Assembly: GCF_020217465.1 (NCBI RefSeq) | Contig: NZ_CP084115.1 | Coordinates: 3,162,001 to 3,226,000, forward strand | DNA length: 64,000 nt | Direction: 5' to 3' | Source of the DNA: Cobetia amphilecti | GTDB lineage: Bacteria > Pseudomonadota > Gammaproteobacteria > Pseudomonadales > Halomonadaceae | Shown: one piece after another, positions 1-8,228 of the stretch | Numbering within the stretch: the first letter of the stretch is position 1 | Layout of the letters: each line of letters begins with the position of its first letter | Notes under the pieces: model-generated | What the model was told of the DNA's origin: nothing | Database searches by the model: none | What the model saw: the letters and a program-made list of their open reading frames with translations, nothing else | Position numbers and translations under genes: made by a program

Positions 1-1545
1 GGGCAGGTCCTTGTCGCCGCCGATATCCAGCGTGCGCATGGTGACCGGCAGCGGCGCGAAGCCCAGCAGCTGCTCACGATAAAGACGCGCCTGCTCCTGC
101 TCGCTGGGGAAGCGGTCACTCATCATGAACGGTACTTCGGTGCGGTAGAGCCCGACCCCGCCGACCCGCGACTTGAGCGACGCGACGGAATCCAGCGCCA
201 GGCCGGTATTCACCATCAGCGGCAGAACATGACCATCCGGGGTCACACTTGGCAGATCCTGCTCCTGTTCCAGCAGCGCACTCAACGCCTGCTCCTCCTC
301 GATCAACCGTGAATAGTAGGCGCCGAGCTCAAGCTCGGGACGCACTACCAGTCGACCACGGTGACCATCGAGAATGACCGGTGCACCGCCCAGTCGCGAC
401 AACGGAAGATCCACCATGCCCAGCACGGTGGGAATCCCCATCGCACGCGCCAGGATGGCGACATGCGAGGTACTCGAGCCACTGACCGCGACCAGCCCCT
501 TGAGGCGTTCACGCGGGACTTCCCCCAGCGTGGCGGGGCTGATCTCGTGACCGATGAGGATGGTGTTTTCCGGGTATTCGATCGGACCGCTATCACCCTC
601 TTCCTGCAGGTGTGACAACACGCGGCGCCCAAGATCCCGTATGTCGGCGGCTCTTTCGCGCAGATAGTCGTCATCGACACGCTCGAGATACTGCACATGG
701 CGGCGCACGATATCGGCCAGCGCCGCCGGCGCCCACTGTCCTTCACGGATGCGCTTCTCGACTTCCTGGCCCAGCGCCGCGTCACCCAGCATCTGCTGAT
801 AGACCTCGAACAGCGCATGTTCCTGGGTGGAGATACGACTGGCGAGGCGCTCCGCCGCGACGCGAATCTCTTCGCGCACGGCGTTGATCGCCTCCTTGAG
901 GCGTGCGATCTCGAATTCGATATCGGTGGGGATCAGGTCGGGGACGGCGTCCAGGTCGGCAGGCGGAGACAGCACGAAGGCCTTGCCGATGGCGATACCA
1001 GGCGAGCCGGCCACGCCGGAGAAGGTCGCCTGGCCGCTGGTACCGGCCAGCTTGCCCAGCGCCCCGGTGGCCAGGGCGTGGGCCAGCACTCCCGCCAGCT
1101 GCGCGCCGAGGGTGACAAGGAAGGCTTCCTCACCTTCATCGAAACGGCGCTTCTCGTGCTGCTGGATGACCAGCACCCCGAGCACGCGACGCTGATGGAT
1201 GATGGGGACACCGAGGAAGCTGGAGAAACGCTCCTCTCCGGTCTCCTCGAAATAACGGAATTGGGGATGTGCGGGCGCATCCTCGAGGTTGAGCGGCTCT
1301 TCTCTGAGCGCCACCATCCCGACCAGGCCCTCGCCACGTGCCAGACTGACCTGCCCCACCGACGACGAGCGCAGACCGATGGTGTCCTTGAGCACGAAGC
1401 GATCGCTTTCCGGTGCCAGCAGATAGACGGAGCAGACGTCCGTCTTCATGGCCTTGCGTATGCGCAACACCATGGTCGCCAGTGCCGCGTCCAGAGAACG
1501 TGCGCCATTGACCTCCTGAACGATACGACGTAGCACCTCAAGCAT
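1..1545 (-). CDS. ptsP: Phosphoenolpyruvate-protein phosphotransferase with N-terminal GAF domain (PtsP, nitrogen PTS enzyme I), 3' end outside window
   Basis: First enzyme of the nitrogen phosphotransferase system: it autophosphorylates from PEP and passes phosphate to NPr. The visible N-terminal part has a GAF-type sensor region (about residues 1-160, starting MLEVLRRIVQEVNGARS), a linker, the PEP-utiliser N-terminal helical region, and the swivelling phosphohistidine domain with the motif STSHVAI, whose His is the phosphorylation site. The start of the PEP-binding barrel (YRTEVPFM) follows, then the window ends. The start ATG at 1545 lies about 110 bp after the rppH stop, and the rppH-ptsP order matches E. 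coli, so the two are probably cotranscribed. The duplicated string acctcaagcatgg (1535 and 1551) sits at the start codon. The identity is secure. Confidence 0.93.
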   Translation of the reverse strand, partial: MLEVLRRIVQEVNGARSLDAALATMVLRIRKAMKTDVCSVYLLAPESDRFVLKDTIGLRSSSVGQVSLARGEGLVGMVALREEPLNLEDAPAHPQFRYFEETGEERFSSFLGVPIIHQRRVLGVLVIQQHEKRRFDEGEEAFLVTLGAQLAGVLAHALATGALGKLAGTSGQATFSGVAGSPGIAIGKAFVLSPPADLDAVPDLIPTDIEFEIARLKEAINAVREEIRVAAERLASRISTQEHALFEVYQQMLGDAALGQEVEKRIREGQWAPAALADIVRRHVQYLERVDDDYLRERAADIRDLGRRVLSHLQEEGDSGPIEYPENTILIGHEISPATLGEVPRERLKGLVAVSGSSTSHVAILARAMGIPTVLGMVDLPLSRLGGAPVILDGHRGRLVVRPELELGAYYSRLIEEEQALSALLEQEQDLPSVTPDGHVLPLMVNTGLALDSVASLKSRVGGVGLYRTEVPFMMSDRFPSEQEQARLYREQLLGFAPLPVTMRTLDIGGDKDLP

Positions 1546-1652
1546 GGAGTACCTCAAGCATGGTGTATCTCGCGCATCGAAGACGTCGAGAAGGTGATTG
1601 CTCAGCCAAGGCGGCGTGACCCACGCTCAGCCACCCGCGCCCATCAACGCCA

Positions 1653-2327
1653 TCAGCCGGACGAATGACGCCCGTGACCCTCGGAGCTGGCGTCACCGGC
1701 TCCGGAGTCAGCGGCACCTGTGCCATCGAGCCCCTTGGCCGCCGCGTTGGCAGTAGCGACCGGTGAGCCACTGGCGCCAGACGGCCCGCAGGCGCCCCGC
1801 GCCTCATGCAGCGATGGCCCCTCGGCGAGCGCCTTGAGCCGCTCGGTGTCCACCAGACGCTGCAGACGCGGCGCCAACTCACGCAGGGCGCGCCGATAGA
1901 CCTCACGCTTGAAGGCCACGACCTGCCCCAGCGGATACCAGTAGCTTACCCAACGCCAGCCATCGAATTCAGGGTTGGGCGTGGTATCCACACTTACGCG
2001 GTTGTCCTGACAGCGAATCTGCAACAGGAACCACTTCTGCTTCTGACCGATGCAGATCGGTCGGGAGTGCGTTCTTACCATGCGTCTGGGTAACCGGTAG
2101 CGCAGCCATCCACGGGTGCAGGCCAGTATCTCGACGTCCTCAGCTTTCAGGCCGATCTCTTCTTCGAGTTCACGAAACAGCGCCTGTTGCGGTGTCTCGT
2201 TTGGCTTGATGCCCCCTTGCGGAAACTGCCACGCATTCTGTCCTACCCGGCGCGCCCAGAGCAGCTGGCCCTCACAGTTGGCAATGATGATGCCAACGTT
2301 GGGGCGAAAGCCGTCAGCGTCGATCAC
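1653..2327 (-). CDS. rppH: RNA pyrophosphohydrolase RppH (Nudix)
   Basis: Removes pyrophosphate from the 5' triphosphate end of mRNA and so starts RNase E-dependent decay. The N-terminus [15 protein letters not shown] and the Nudix box ([20 protein letters not shown] and the next residues, about 38-60) match the family closely. I chose the GTG at 2327 because AAAGGTGA lies six bases upstream and the protein then begins at the conserved [11 protein letters not shown]; an in-frame ATG at 2360 would add 11 atypical residues. E. coli RppH is 176 residues; this protein has about 224, with a Gly/Ala/Ser-rich low-complexity tail after about residue 160. It lies just upstream of ptsP and is divergent from the HAD gene at 2588. 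Confidence 0.92.
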   Translation of the reverse strand: MIDADGFRPNVGIIIANCEGQLLWARRVGQNAWQFPQGGIKPNETPQQALFRELEEEIGLKAEDVEILACTRGWLRYRLPRRMVRTHSRPICIGQKQKWFLLQIRCQDNRVSVDTTPNPEFDGWRWVSYWYPLGQVVAFKREVYRRALRELAPRLQRLVDTERLKALAEGPSLHEARGACGPSGASGSPVATANAAAKGLDGTGAADSGAGDASSEGHGRHSSG

Positions 2328-2446
2328 GGATGTCACCTTTGATTCGTTAATTGAAACCATTCTTCCACAAAGGCTGAAAGCGCTTCAATACGCGGTTTGG
2401 CGGTGTGAAAGCCCGAGCACCTCTGCAATAATCGCTGCCTTCACGC

Positions 2447-2461
2447 TATTGCAGTGCAACA
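2447..2461 (+). promoter_or_regulatory. Candidate PhaR-like operator (TGCAGTGCAACA box)
   Basis: The 15-mer TATTGCAGTGCAACA is nearly identical to boxes at 12397 and 12577 and resembles the TTGTGCANTGCAACA dyad that I recall for PhaR, the polyhydroxyalkanoate regulator. It lies in the divergent region between rppH and the HAD phosphatase, about 125 bp from each start. What binds here is inference. Confidence 0.3.
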
Positions 2462-2587
2462 CGGCCGTGCGAGACTGCTCGTCGGCCACCGTACACCCGC
2501 GCAAACACTGGGCCGGCACCTTATCGTGCTCTGTTGTCCGTGTCTGTCGCCCAGCCGAGTGTGGCTGGGCAGAGCAAGGAGTTTTCC

Positions 2588-3244
2588 GTGAGTCTGGCCA
2601 TCTTTGATCTCGACAATACCCTGATCGCCGGGGACAGTGATCACGCCTGGGGCGAATTTCTGGTCGAACAGGGCGCTGTCGACGCCAACGTCTACCGTGA
2701 AGCCAACGAGCGCTACTACCAGCTCTACCAGAGTGGCGAGCTGGACATTCACGAATACCTGGCCTTCTCACTCAAGCCGTTGTCCGAGAACAGTCCGGAG
2801 CAGCTGGCGGCCTGGCACCAGCAGTTCATGGCCGCCAAGATCGAGCCCATCATCCTGCCGCGGGCGGAAGAGCTGCTGGCACGCCACCGGGCACGCGGCG
2901 ACACCCTGCTGATCATCACCGCCACCAATCGCTTCATCACCGCTCCCATCGCGGACCGCCTGGGTGTCGATGAGCTGATCGCCATCGAGCCCGAGATCGT
3001 CAACGGCCGCTACACCGGACGCGTCAGCGGCGTCCCCAGCTTCCAGGCCGGCAAGGTGACCCGCCTCGAGGCCTGGCTGGCCGAACGTGACCACACTCTG
3101 GATGGCAGCACCTTCTACAGCGACTCCATCAATGACCTGCCGCTGCTGGAGCGTGTCGATACTGCCATCGCAGTGGACCCGGATGAGCAACTGCGCGCCG
3201 CCGCTGACGCGCGCGATTGGCGCATCATTTCGCTGCGCGACTGA
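2588..3244 (+). CDS. HAD-superfamily subfamily IB hydrolase (SerB-like phosphatase)
   Basis: A cytosolic phosphatase of about 218 residues. Motif I is FDLDNT (residues 6-11; the first Asp is the nucleophile and the second the general acid), motif II is the ITATN region, and the Mg-binding motif IV is SDSINDLPLLE. An alpha-helical cap sits between motifs I and II, as in phosphoserine phosphatase-like HAD-IB proteins. The GTG start at 2588 is preceded by AAGGAG with six-base spacing; an ATG at 2534 would add 18 residues without family support. The substrate cannot be told from sequence: the family includes SerB-like and lipid-phosphate enzymes. A second, diverged HAD-IB gene lies at 61777. Confidence 0.85.
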   Translation: MSLAIFDLDNTLIAGDSDHAWGEFLVEQGAVDANVYREANERYYQLYQSGELDIHEYLAFSLKPLSENSPEQLAAWHQQFMAAKIEPIILPRAEELLARHRARGDTLLIITATNRFITAPIADRLGVDELIAIEPEIVNGRYTGRVSGVPSFQAGKVTRLEAWLAERDHTLDGSTFYSDSINDLPLLERVDTAIAVDPDEQLRAAADARDWRIISLRD

Positions 3245-3277
3245 TAAACGACTGATTTGCTTGGCTTTTATCGATCC

Positions 3278-3347
3278 ATAAGGTCGATCAGCCTCAGCTA
3301 TAAGGTTTTCATGTGGCTACAAGCATTCACCATAAAGTCGACCTTAT
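3278..3347. repeat. 10-bp inverted repeat pair upstream of the Mqo-like gene
   Basis: ATAAGGTCGA at 3278-3287 is perfectly matched by its reverse complement TCGACCTTAT at 3338-3347, with 50 bases between. The pair lies upstream of the candidate -10 box at 3377 in an AT-richer stretch. It could be a paired operator or a long-loop stem; no function is assigned. Confidence 0.4.
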
Positions 3348-3382
3348 TTGCTGAATCATTTCGCACAAGATGTGTCTATAAT
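3348..3382 (+). promoter_or_regulatory. Candidate promoter for the Mqo-like gene
   Basis: TATAAT (3377-3382) sits in an AT-richer stretch about 120 bp before the start codon. The best -35 lookalike, TTGCTG (3348-3353), is 23 bases away, which is too far for a standard sigma70 promoter. Only the -10 element is convincing. Confidence 0.3.
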
Positions 3383-3502
3383 GTGTGTCCATCGAACCGT
3401 CGAGCCTGGTGCGGCAACTTTTGCCCCGTCACGGCAGGACGGCCTCCGGAATCCCGGTCGGGTCCGGGGGATGTCCCTCACCAACCTTGAGCGTGAGCAG
3501 CC

Positions 3503-4894
3503 ATGTCCTCAACGACATACGATGTCCTGATTGTGGGTGGCGGCGTGTCCGGCACCGCCCTTCTCTATGAACTCGCCCGCTACACCGACCTCAAGTCGGT
3601 CGGCCTGGTGGAAAAGTACGACCACGTCGCGATCGTCAACTCGCACGGTCGCAACAACTCCCAGACCATTCACTGCGGCGACATCGAGACCAACTACACG
3701 GTCGAGAAGGCGCGTGTGACCAAGCGCACCGCGGGCATGGTGGTCAACTTCGCCACCAAGCTCAGCGAGAGTGAGCGCGATCACATCGTCTACAAGTATC
3801 CGAAGATGGTGCTGGCGGTCGGTGCCAAGGAATGCCAGTTCCTGCGCAAGCGTTTCGACACCTTCAAGCAGCTGTTCCCCAACCTGAAGCTGCTCGAGCG
3901 TGATGATATCGCCGAGCTGGAGCCGAAGGTGGTGGAAGGTCGTCGTCCTGACGAGGAAATCGTCGCGCTGGGTTCCACCGACGAATATACCGCCGTCAAC
4001 TACACCACCCTGTCGGAAGCCTTCGTCAGCGAAGGCGAGAAGGCAGCGGCCGAGAAAGGCATGAACTTCGACGTTCGCCTCTCGACCGCCGTGGAAGACA
4101 TCCGCAAGGAAGGTGACGTCTACAAGGTCAAGACCGACAAGGGCGAGCTCAGCGCACGCTATGTCGTGGTCAGCGCCGGCGGTCACTCCCTGCTGTTCGC
4201 CCACAAGATGGGTTACGGCCTGGACAAGTCCTGCCTGCCGATGGCCGGCTCCTTCTACTTCACCCCGAAGGTGCTCAACGGCAAGGTCTATACCATCCAG
4301 AACGAGAACCTGCCGTTCGCCGCCGTCCACGGCGACCCGGACGTGCTGGTGGAAGGCAAGACCCGCTTCGGCCCGACCGCCCTGATGCTGCCGCTGCTGG
4401 AGCGCTACAACGGCAAGACCTTCTGGGAGTTCCTCAAGGTGCTGCGCATGGACCGCAACGTCGTCAAGGCCCTGTGGGACCTGATGAAGGTGCGCGACAT
4501 CCGCAACTACATCTTCAAGAACTTCATGTTCGAGGTGCCGGTGCTGCGTGAGCGTCTGTTCCACGGCGACATCAAGAAGATCGTGCCGAGCCTGGACGTC
4601 AAGGACGTCAGCTTCGCCAAGGGCTTCGGTGGCGTTCGTCCGCAGTTGATCGACAAGAGCAAGCAGAAGCTCGTGATGGGCGAAGCCAAGATCAATCCGG
4701 GTACCGGCATCGTCTTCAACATGACGCCGTCACCGGGTGGCACCAGCTGTCTGGGCAACGCCGAGAAGGACATGTATCTCGCCCAGGAATTCCTTGGCTT
4801 CAACATCGACAAGGAAACCTTCGAGCGTGATCTGCTGACCGGCGAGATCGAACTGACCGAGATCGAGCGTCCGGAGGCCTCCTCACTGATGTAA
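3503..4894 (+). CDS. FAD-dependent malate:quinone oxidoreductase-like protein
   Basis: A 463-residue FAD enzyme. The Rossmann motif is at residues 9-16 (VGGGVSG), followed by a glutamate-ending strand. A second FAD-contacting segment (RYVVVSAGGHS) lies mid-protein and a C-terminal FAD/substrate region (NPGTGIVFNMTPSPGGTS) closes it. These features fit the malate:quinone oxidoreductase/L-2-hydroxyglutarate oxidase superfamily, which passes electrons from a 2-hydroxyacid to membrane quinones. It differs from classical E. coli Mqo and is shorter than its roughly 550 residues, so the substrate assignment is less certain than the fold. It is monocistronic, with a strong terminator 30 bp downstream. 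Confidence 0.75.
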   Translation: MSSTTYDVLIVGGGVSGTALLYELARYTDLKSVGLVEKYDHVAIVNSHGRNNSQTIHCGDIETNYTVEKARVTKRTAGMVVNFATKLSESERDHIVYKYPKMVLAVGAKECQFLRKRFDTFKQLFPNLKLLERDDIAELEPKVVEGRRPDEEIVALGSTDEYTAVNYTTLSEAFVSEGEKAAAEKGMNFDVRLSTAVEDIRKEGDVYKVKTDKGELSARYVVVSAGGHSLLFAHKMGYGLDKSCLPMAGSFYFTPKVLNGKVYTIQNENLPFAAVHGDPDVLVEGKTRFGPTALMLPLLERYNGKTFWEFLKVLRMDRNVVKALWDLMKVRDIRNYIFKNFMFEVPVLRERLFHGDIKKIVPSLDVKDVSFAKGFGGVRPQLIDKSKQKLVMGEAKINPGTGIVFNMTPSPGGTSCLGNAEKDMYLAQEFLGFNIDKETFERDLLTGEIELTEIERPEASSLM

Positions 4895-4923
4895 GCCTCT
4901 TTCGAGACACGCATCGGGATGAG

Positions 4924-4967
4924 CATCAAAAAGCCCCGCCAGCGAATGCTGGCGGGGCTTTTTGATG
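4924..4967. terminator. Strong bidirectional intrinsic terminator
   Basis: A perfect 20-bp stem (catcaaaaagccccgccagc and its complement) with a GAAT loop. It is rich in GC with A/T runs on both sides, so it can end both the Mqo-like gene and the convergent rsd transcript. Confidence 0.93.
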
Positions 4968-5002
4968 GGTGCCTGTCGATGGGTGCCTGGCGGGAGGCGG
5001 CC

Positions 5003-5506
5003 TCAGGACACCGACTGACCCGACGGGGCCGACTGGGCAATTGGCTCGTGTACCGCATGCAGACGCTGGATCAGCTGATCCTCCAGCGCGAAACGCTCGG
5101 TCAGCCCCTGCTGCAGGCGGGCCAGCCATTCCGGCAGTCGGGCGCGATAGTGCTGGCAGCGGGTAGGACTGGAGAAATCCTCATCGAAGGACAGCACCAG
5201 CTCGGTGGAGGGTTCCAGGCGCTGCATCAGCTGCTCGCAGACCGCCAGCGCCGCGGTGTCCTCGAAGACACGGCCTTCTTCCTTGAGCTGAGGATAGACC
5301 TCGAAATGCCCCGCCGAGATGTAGTCCATCAAAAGCTCGATGAAGCGATTGACGCGTGTCATCTCGAGCTGCTCGAGGTCATTCACGCAGGCCTCGTGCA
5401 GATCCATGAAGCAGACCAGCATCTCGCGTCGCTGGTCCAGCCAGCGATCAACCAACTGATGAACGCCACGAAAGCGTTCCGCCGCAGTGGTGCATTCCTC
5501 CAGCAT
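5003..5506 (-). CDS. rsd: Rsd/AlgQ family anti-sigma factor
   Basis: Binds the housekeeping sigma70 factor and lowers its competition for RNA polymerase core, mainly in stationary phase; in pseudomonads the homologue AlgQ affects alginate and siderophore genes. The N-terminus MLEECTTAAERFRGVHQLVD, followed by RWL, aligns with E. coli Rsd from its first residue, and the helical motifs LMDYISAGHFEVY and RFALEDQLIQRLH are both present. The start at 5506 is preceded by AGAGGAGG with five-base spacing; the frame stays open to 5626, but that extension has no family support. The product is 167 residues, close to the usual length. It ends head-to-head against the 4924 terminator. Confidence 0.87.
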   Translation of the reverse strand: MLEECTTAAERFRGVHQLVDRWLDQRREMLVCFMDLHEACVNDLEQLEMTRVNRFIELLMDYISAGHFEVYPQLKEEGRVFEDTAALAVCEQLMQRLEPSTELVLSFDEDFSSPTRCQHYRARLPEWLARLQQGLTERFALEDQLIQRLHAVHEPIAQSAPSGQSVS

Positions 5507-5632
5507 GGGCGCCTCCTCTGGCATGACCCGAACGATAGGGGCTGACATCCGGTGCTCGCCCCGCTGCCAACCCACTATCCTCCATGCCGTGCACGCTGCC
5601 AACCCCCCACCATGGTGGCAGGGCATATTGCC

Positions 5633-6193
5633 TCAACGGCGGAAGCTGCTCCACAGCATCGCCAGCGGTACCAGCGCCAGCCCACAGAAGCCGATCAACG
5701 ACCACTGCGGGATCGAGAGCCCCAGCCATTGCGCGCTGATCTGGGCGCACTCACCGGAGGCGTTGAGCACCTGGGTGATCACGTCCCATACCGGCAGCAC
5801 TTCCAGCATGTAGTTGAGGCCCGGGCCACAGGCCGGCACCTGATCCGGCGGCAGTGACTGCAGCCAGATATGGCGACCCGCCAGTACGACCGCGCCGAGG
5901 CTGCCGGCCAGTGCGCCCAGCGCGTAGATGCGCGTGCCGATGCGTCCGGGGCCATGCAAGGCTCCCAGCAGGAAGAAGGCGCCGGCCACGGCCACCGCCA
6001 CGCGCTGGAAGATGCACAGCGAACACGGCGCCAGATCGAAGGCGAACTGCAGCACGAAGGCCACGCCCAGCAAAAAGGCGCACCCCAGCGCTCCCAAAAG
6101 ACACCATTGACGCCCGCTCCAGCTCGCCAGCCGGGCAAGCCCGCCCTTGCGCGCTACCGGCTGCTGCCCCGATTGTTTGTCCGCTTGTGTCAT
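5633..6193 (-). CDS. dsbB: Disulfide bond formation protein DsbB
   Basis: Inner-membrane protein that reoxidises DsbA and passes electrons to quinone. Four membrane helices are visible. The first periplasmic loop carries the Cys57-Ser-Leu-Cys60 pair, and the second carries Cys122 (PACG) and Cys149 (SGEC), which is the full set of four catalytic cysteines. The start at 6193 follows AAGGA with six-base spacing; the upstream extension to 6262 is not conserved. The 186-residue length is normal. It lies 126 bp upstream of rsd in the same direction. Confidence 0.93.
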   Translation of the reverse strand: MTQADKQSGQQPVARKGGLARLASWSGRQWCLLGALGCAFLLGVAFVLQFAFDLAPCSLCIFQRVAVAVAGAFFLLGALHGPGRIGTRIYALGALAGSLGAVVLAGRHIWLQSLPPDQVPACGPGLNYMLEVLPVWDVITQVLNASGECAQISAQWLGLSIPQWSLIGFCGLALVPLAMLWSSFRR

Positions 6194-6338
6194 TTGCCGT
6201 CCTTGCCGGTGGAACTCCAGTGGAGTCATGGGTGAGAAATGACGCAGCCGCAAGACCATCAAGGCCCTGCGACTGCATTGAGGCTTGCACCGCGTCGTGC
6301 CCTGCAGCCGCGCTCAGTCTGGCTGCACAGGCCACATA

Positions 6339-6374
6339 CATCATCGGCGCCTCAAACCTGAGGCGCCGATGATG
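6339..6374. terminator. Perfect hairpin between gshA and dsbB
   Basis: A perfect 16-bp inverted repeat (catcatcggcgcctca) around a four-base loop. It lacks a clear T-run, so it may be a weak or factor-assisted terminator for gshA. Confidence 0.6.
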
Positions 6375-6465
6375 AAGCGATAGCCGAATCCGTCACTATC
6401 AGCGACTGATGCCTATCATGCCGTGTCGCGATGACCTGAACATGAATTGGCGTTGCGTCACGAGA

Positions 6466-8061
6466 TCACGCCGGTTGCGTGCCATGGGCGGACGCGAAGT
6501 ACTCGGCCATGAAGGTGTCGAAATCCTGATGATCGCCCTTCTCGATGTCGCCCTGCTGCTGCAGCGAGGTCTCGACCAGCTGATCGAGCAGATAGCCGCG
6601 CGCACGCTCCGTCGGCTCTGACTTGAACTGCTCGGCCTGCCCCTTGGCCAGCGCCAGCACTTCGTCGACGAAGTTGCTGCCGTTGTCGAGCATGCTGGTC
6701 AGCAGACGGCCCGACGGGGTGGTCTGGGCATCGTCGAAGCGCGGCGCGAGCGCCGCCAGCGCATCACGGTGCGCGCTGCCCGTCTTGTCGCCACTGTCGA
6801 GCAGGCCCGCGACTTCCCCCAGCTCATCCATGATGTTGGCCGCCAGATCGCGCAGGCGACGCTCTTCACCATTGACGCTCAGGGTCAGTTCCGGGTCACG
6901 CCCGGCCTCGACCACGCGACGCTTGCTGTTGTCGAGCGTGGCGCATTCCTCGTCGTCGATCCACGGGCTCTCGGTCAGCAGACACCAGATCAGGAAGGTA
7001 TCGAGGAAGCGGATCTGCGTCTCGTCGATCCCGACCGGCAGGAAGGGGTTGAGATCCAGACAACGCACTTCGATGTACTCGACGCCACGCCCTTCCAGTG
7101 CCTGGCTGGGCGTCTCGTTCTGCCGGGTGACACGCTTGGGACGGATGTCGGAGTAGTACTCGTTCTCGATCTGCAGGATGTTGCTGGAGAGCTGCGACCA
7201 ACTGCCATCGTCCTGCTTGACGCCCAGCTTCTCGTAGTCCTTCCACGGCGTGACGATGGCGTGACGCAGCGTGCCGACGAAGTTGTCCAGCGAGTTGAAG
7301 CAGATCTTGAGCTGCGCCTGCACCTTGTTCTGATAGCCCAGGTCCGACATGCGCAGGCTGGTGGCGTAGGCCGAGACCAGGCTGCGGTCCGCCTGACGCT
7401 TGAGGCGATCATCATTGCCGCCATCGAGGAAGCTCTCATCGATGCCCGGCGAGGCGCCGAACAGATAGAGCAGGATCCAGCTGTGACGACGGAAGTTGCG
7501 GATCAGCTCGAAATAGCGACGCGAGCGGAAGTCGCGCGCATCTTCCGCCTCTGCCCCTTCCAGCCCCTGCAGCAGGCTCCAGAAGTCATCCGGCAGCGAG
7601 AAGTTGTAATGGATACCGGCAATCGACTGCATGATGCGCCCGTAACGGACGTCCAGCCCCTTGCGGTAGATATGCTTCATGGTGCCGCTGTTGGAGGTGC
7701 CGTAATCGGCGATCGGCACGCTGTCGTTGCCGTGCAGACGCGGCGGCATGCTGGCCGGCCAGATCAGCTCATCGCCCAGGTTGCGATAGCTGAAACGATG
7801 CAGGTCAGCCAGAAACTCCAGCGACTCCTTGGGACGAGTGAACACCGGGGTGATGTACTCGAGCAGAGACTCGGAATAGTCCGTGGTGATGTACGGGTGG
7901 GTCAGCTTCGACCCCAGAGAACGCGGATGCGGCGTCTGGCTGATGTCACCGCCAGCGGTAACCCGCAGGCCTTCCTTCTCGATACCACGGCGCAGGCGCC
8001 CGAAGAGACCCTGACGGGCCTGGGGCGTGAGTCGCGCAATGGCGGACGCGAGTTGCTCGGA
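6466..8061 (-). CDS. gshA: Glutamate-cysteine ligase GshA
   Basis: Catalyses the ATP-dependent first step of glutathione synthesis. The family signature is clear: RRGIEKEGLRV near the N-terminus (ATP/Mg-binding glutamates), TTDYSESLLEYITPV, and YRKGLDVRYGRIMQSIAGIHYNF (shown in parts) for glutamate binding. About 531 residues, in line with the proteobacterial class I enzymes. I prefer the TTG at 8061 (LSEQLASAI), which has GAAAGGG upstream; the frame is open to an ATG at 8139, but those 26 residues look non-coding. It is a single gene between tex and the 6339 hairpin. The start codon is the only real doubt. Confidence 0.93.
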   Translation of the reverse strand, partial: SEQLASAIARLTPQARQGLFGRLRRGIEKEGLRVTAGGDISQTPHPRSLGSKLTHPYITTDYSESLLEYITPVFTRPKESLEFLADLHRFSYRNLGDELIWPASMPPRLHGNDSVPIADYGTSNSGTMKHIYRKGLDVRYGRIMQSIAGIHYNFSLPDDFWSLLQGLEGAEAEDARDFRSRRYFELIRNFRRHSWILLYLFGASPGIDESFLDGGNDDRLKRQADRSLVSAYATSLRMSDLGYQNKVQAQLKICFNSLDNFVGTLRHAIVTPWKDYEKLGVKQDDGSWSQLSSNILQIENEYYSDIRPKRVTRQNETPSQALEGRGVEYIEVRCLDLNPFLPVGIDETQIRFLDTFLIWCLLTESPWIDDEECATLDNSKRRVVEAGRDPELTLSVNGEERRLRDLAANIMDELGEVAGLLDSGDKTGSAHRDALAALAPRFDDAQTTPSGRLLTSMLDNGSNFVDEVLALAKGQAEQFKSEPTERARGYLLDQLVETSLQQQGDIEKGDHQDFDTFMAEYFASAHGTQPA

Positions 8062-8228
8062 CAAGGTATGAACCCTTTCGCATGGGGAGAAGCCCAGCCT
8101 CTCCGGTCGAATTGGATGACCATGGCCCGCGTGCTGCACCGGATGCCATGCAAGACGCGAACGGCAGCTACCGTTCGCGTCAGGTCAGTATGCCCACATT
8201 ATGGGCGCGTAAAAAATGCTTTCAAGGC

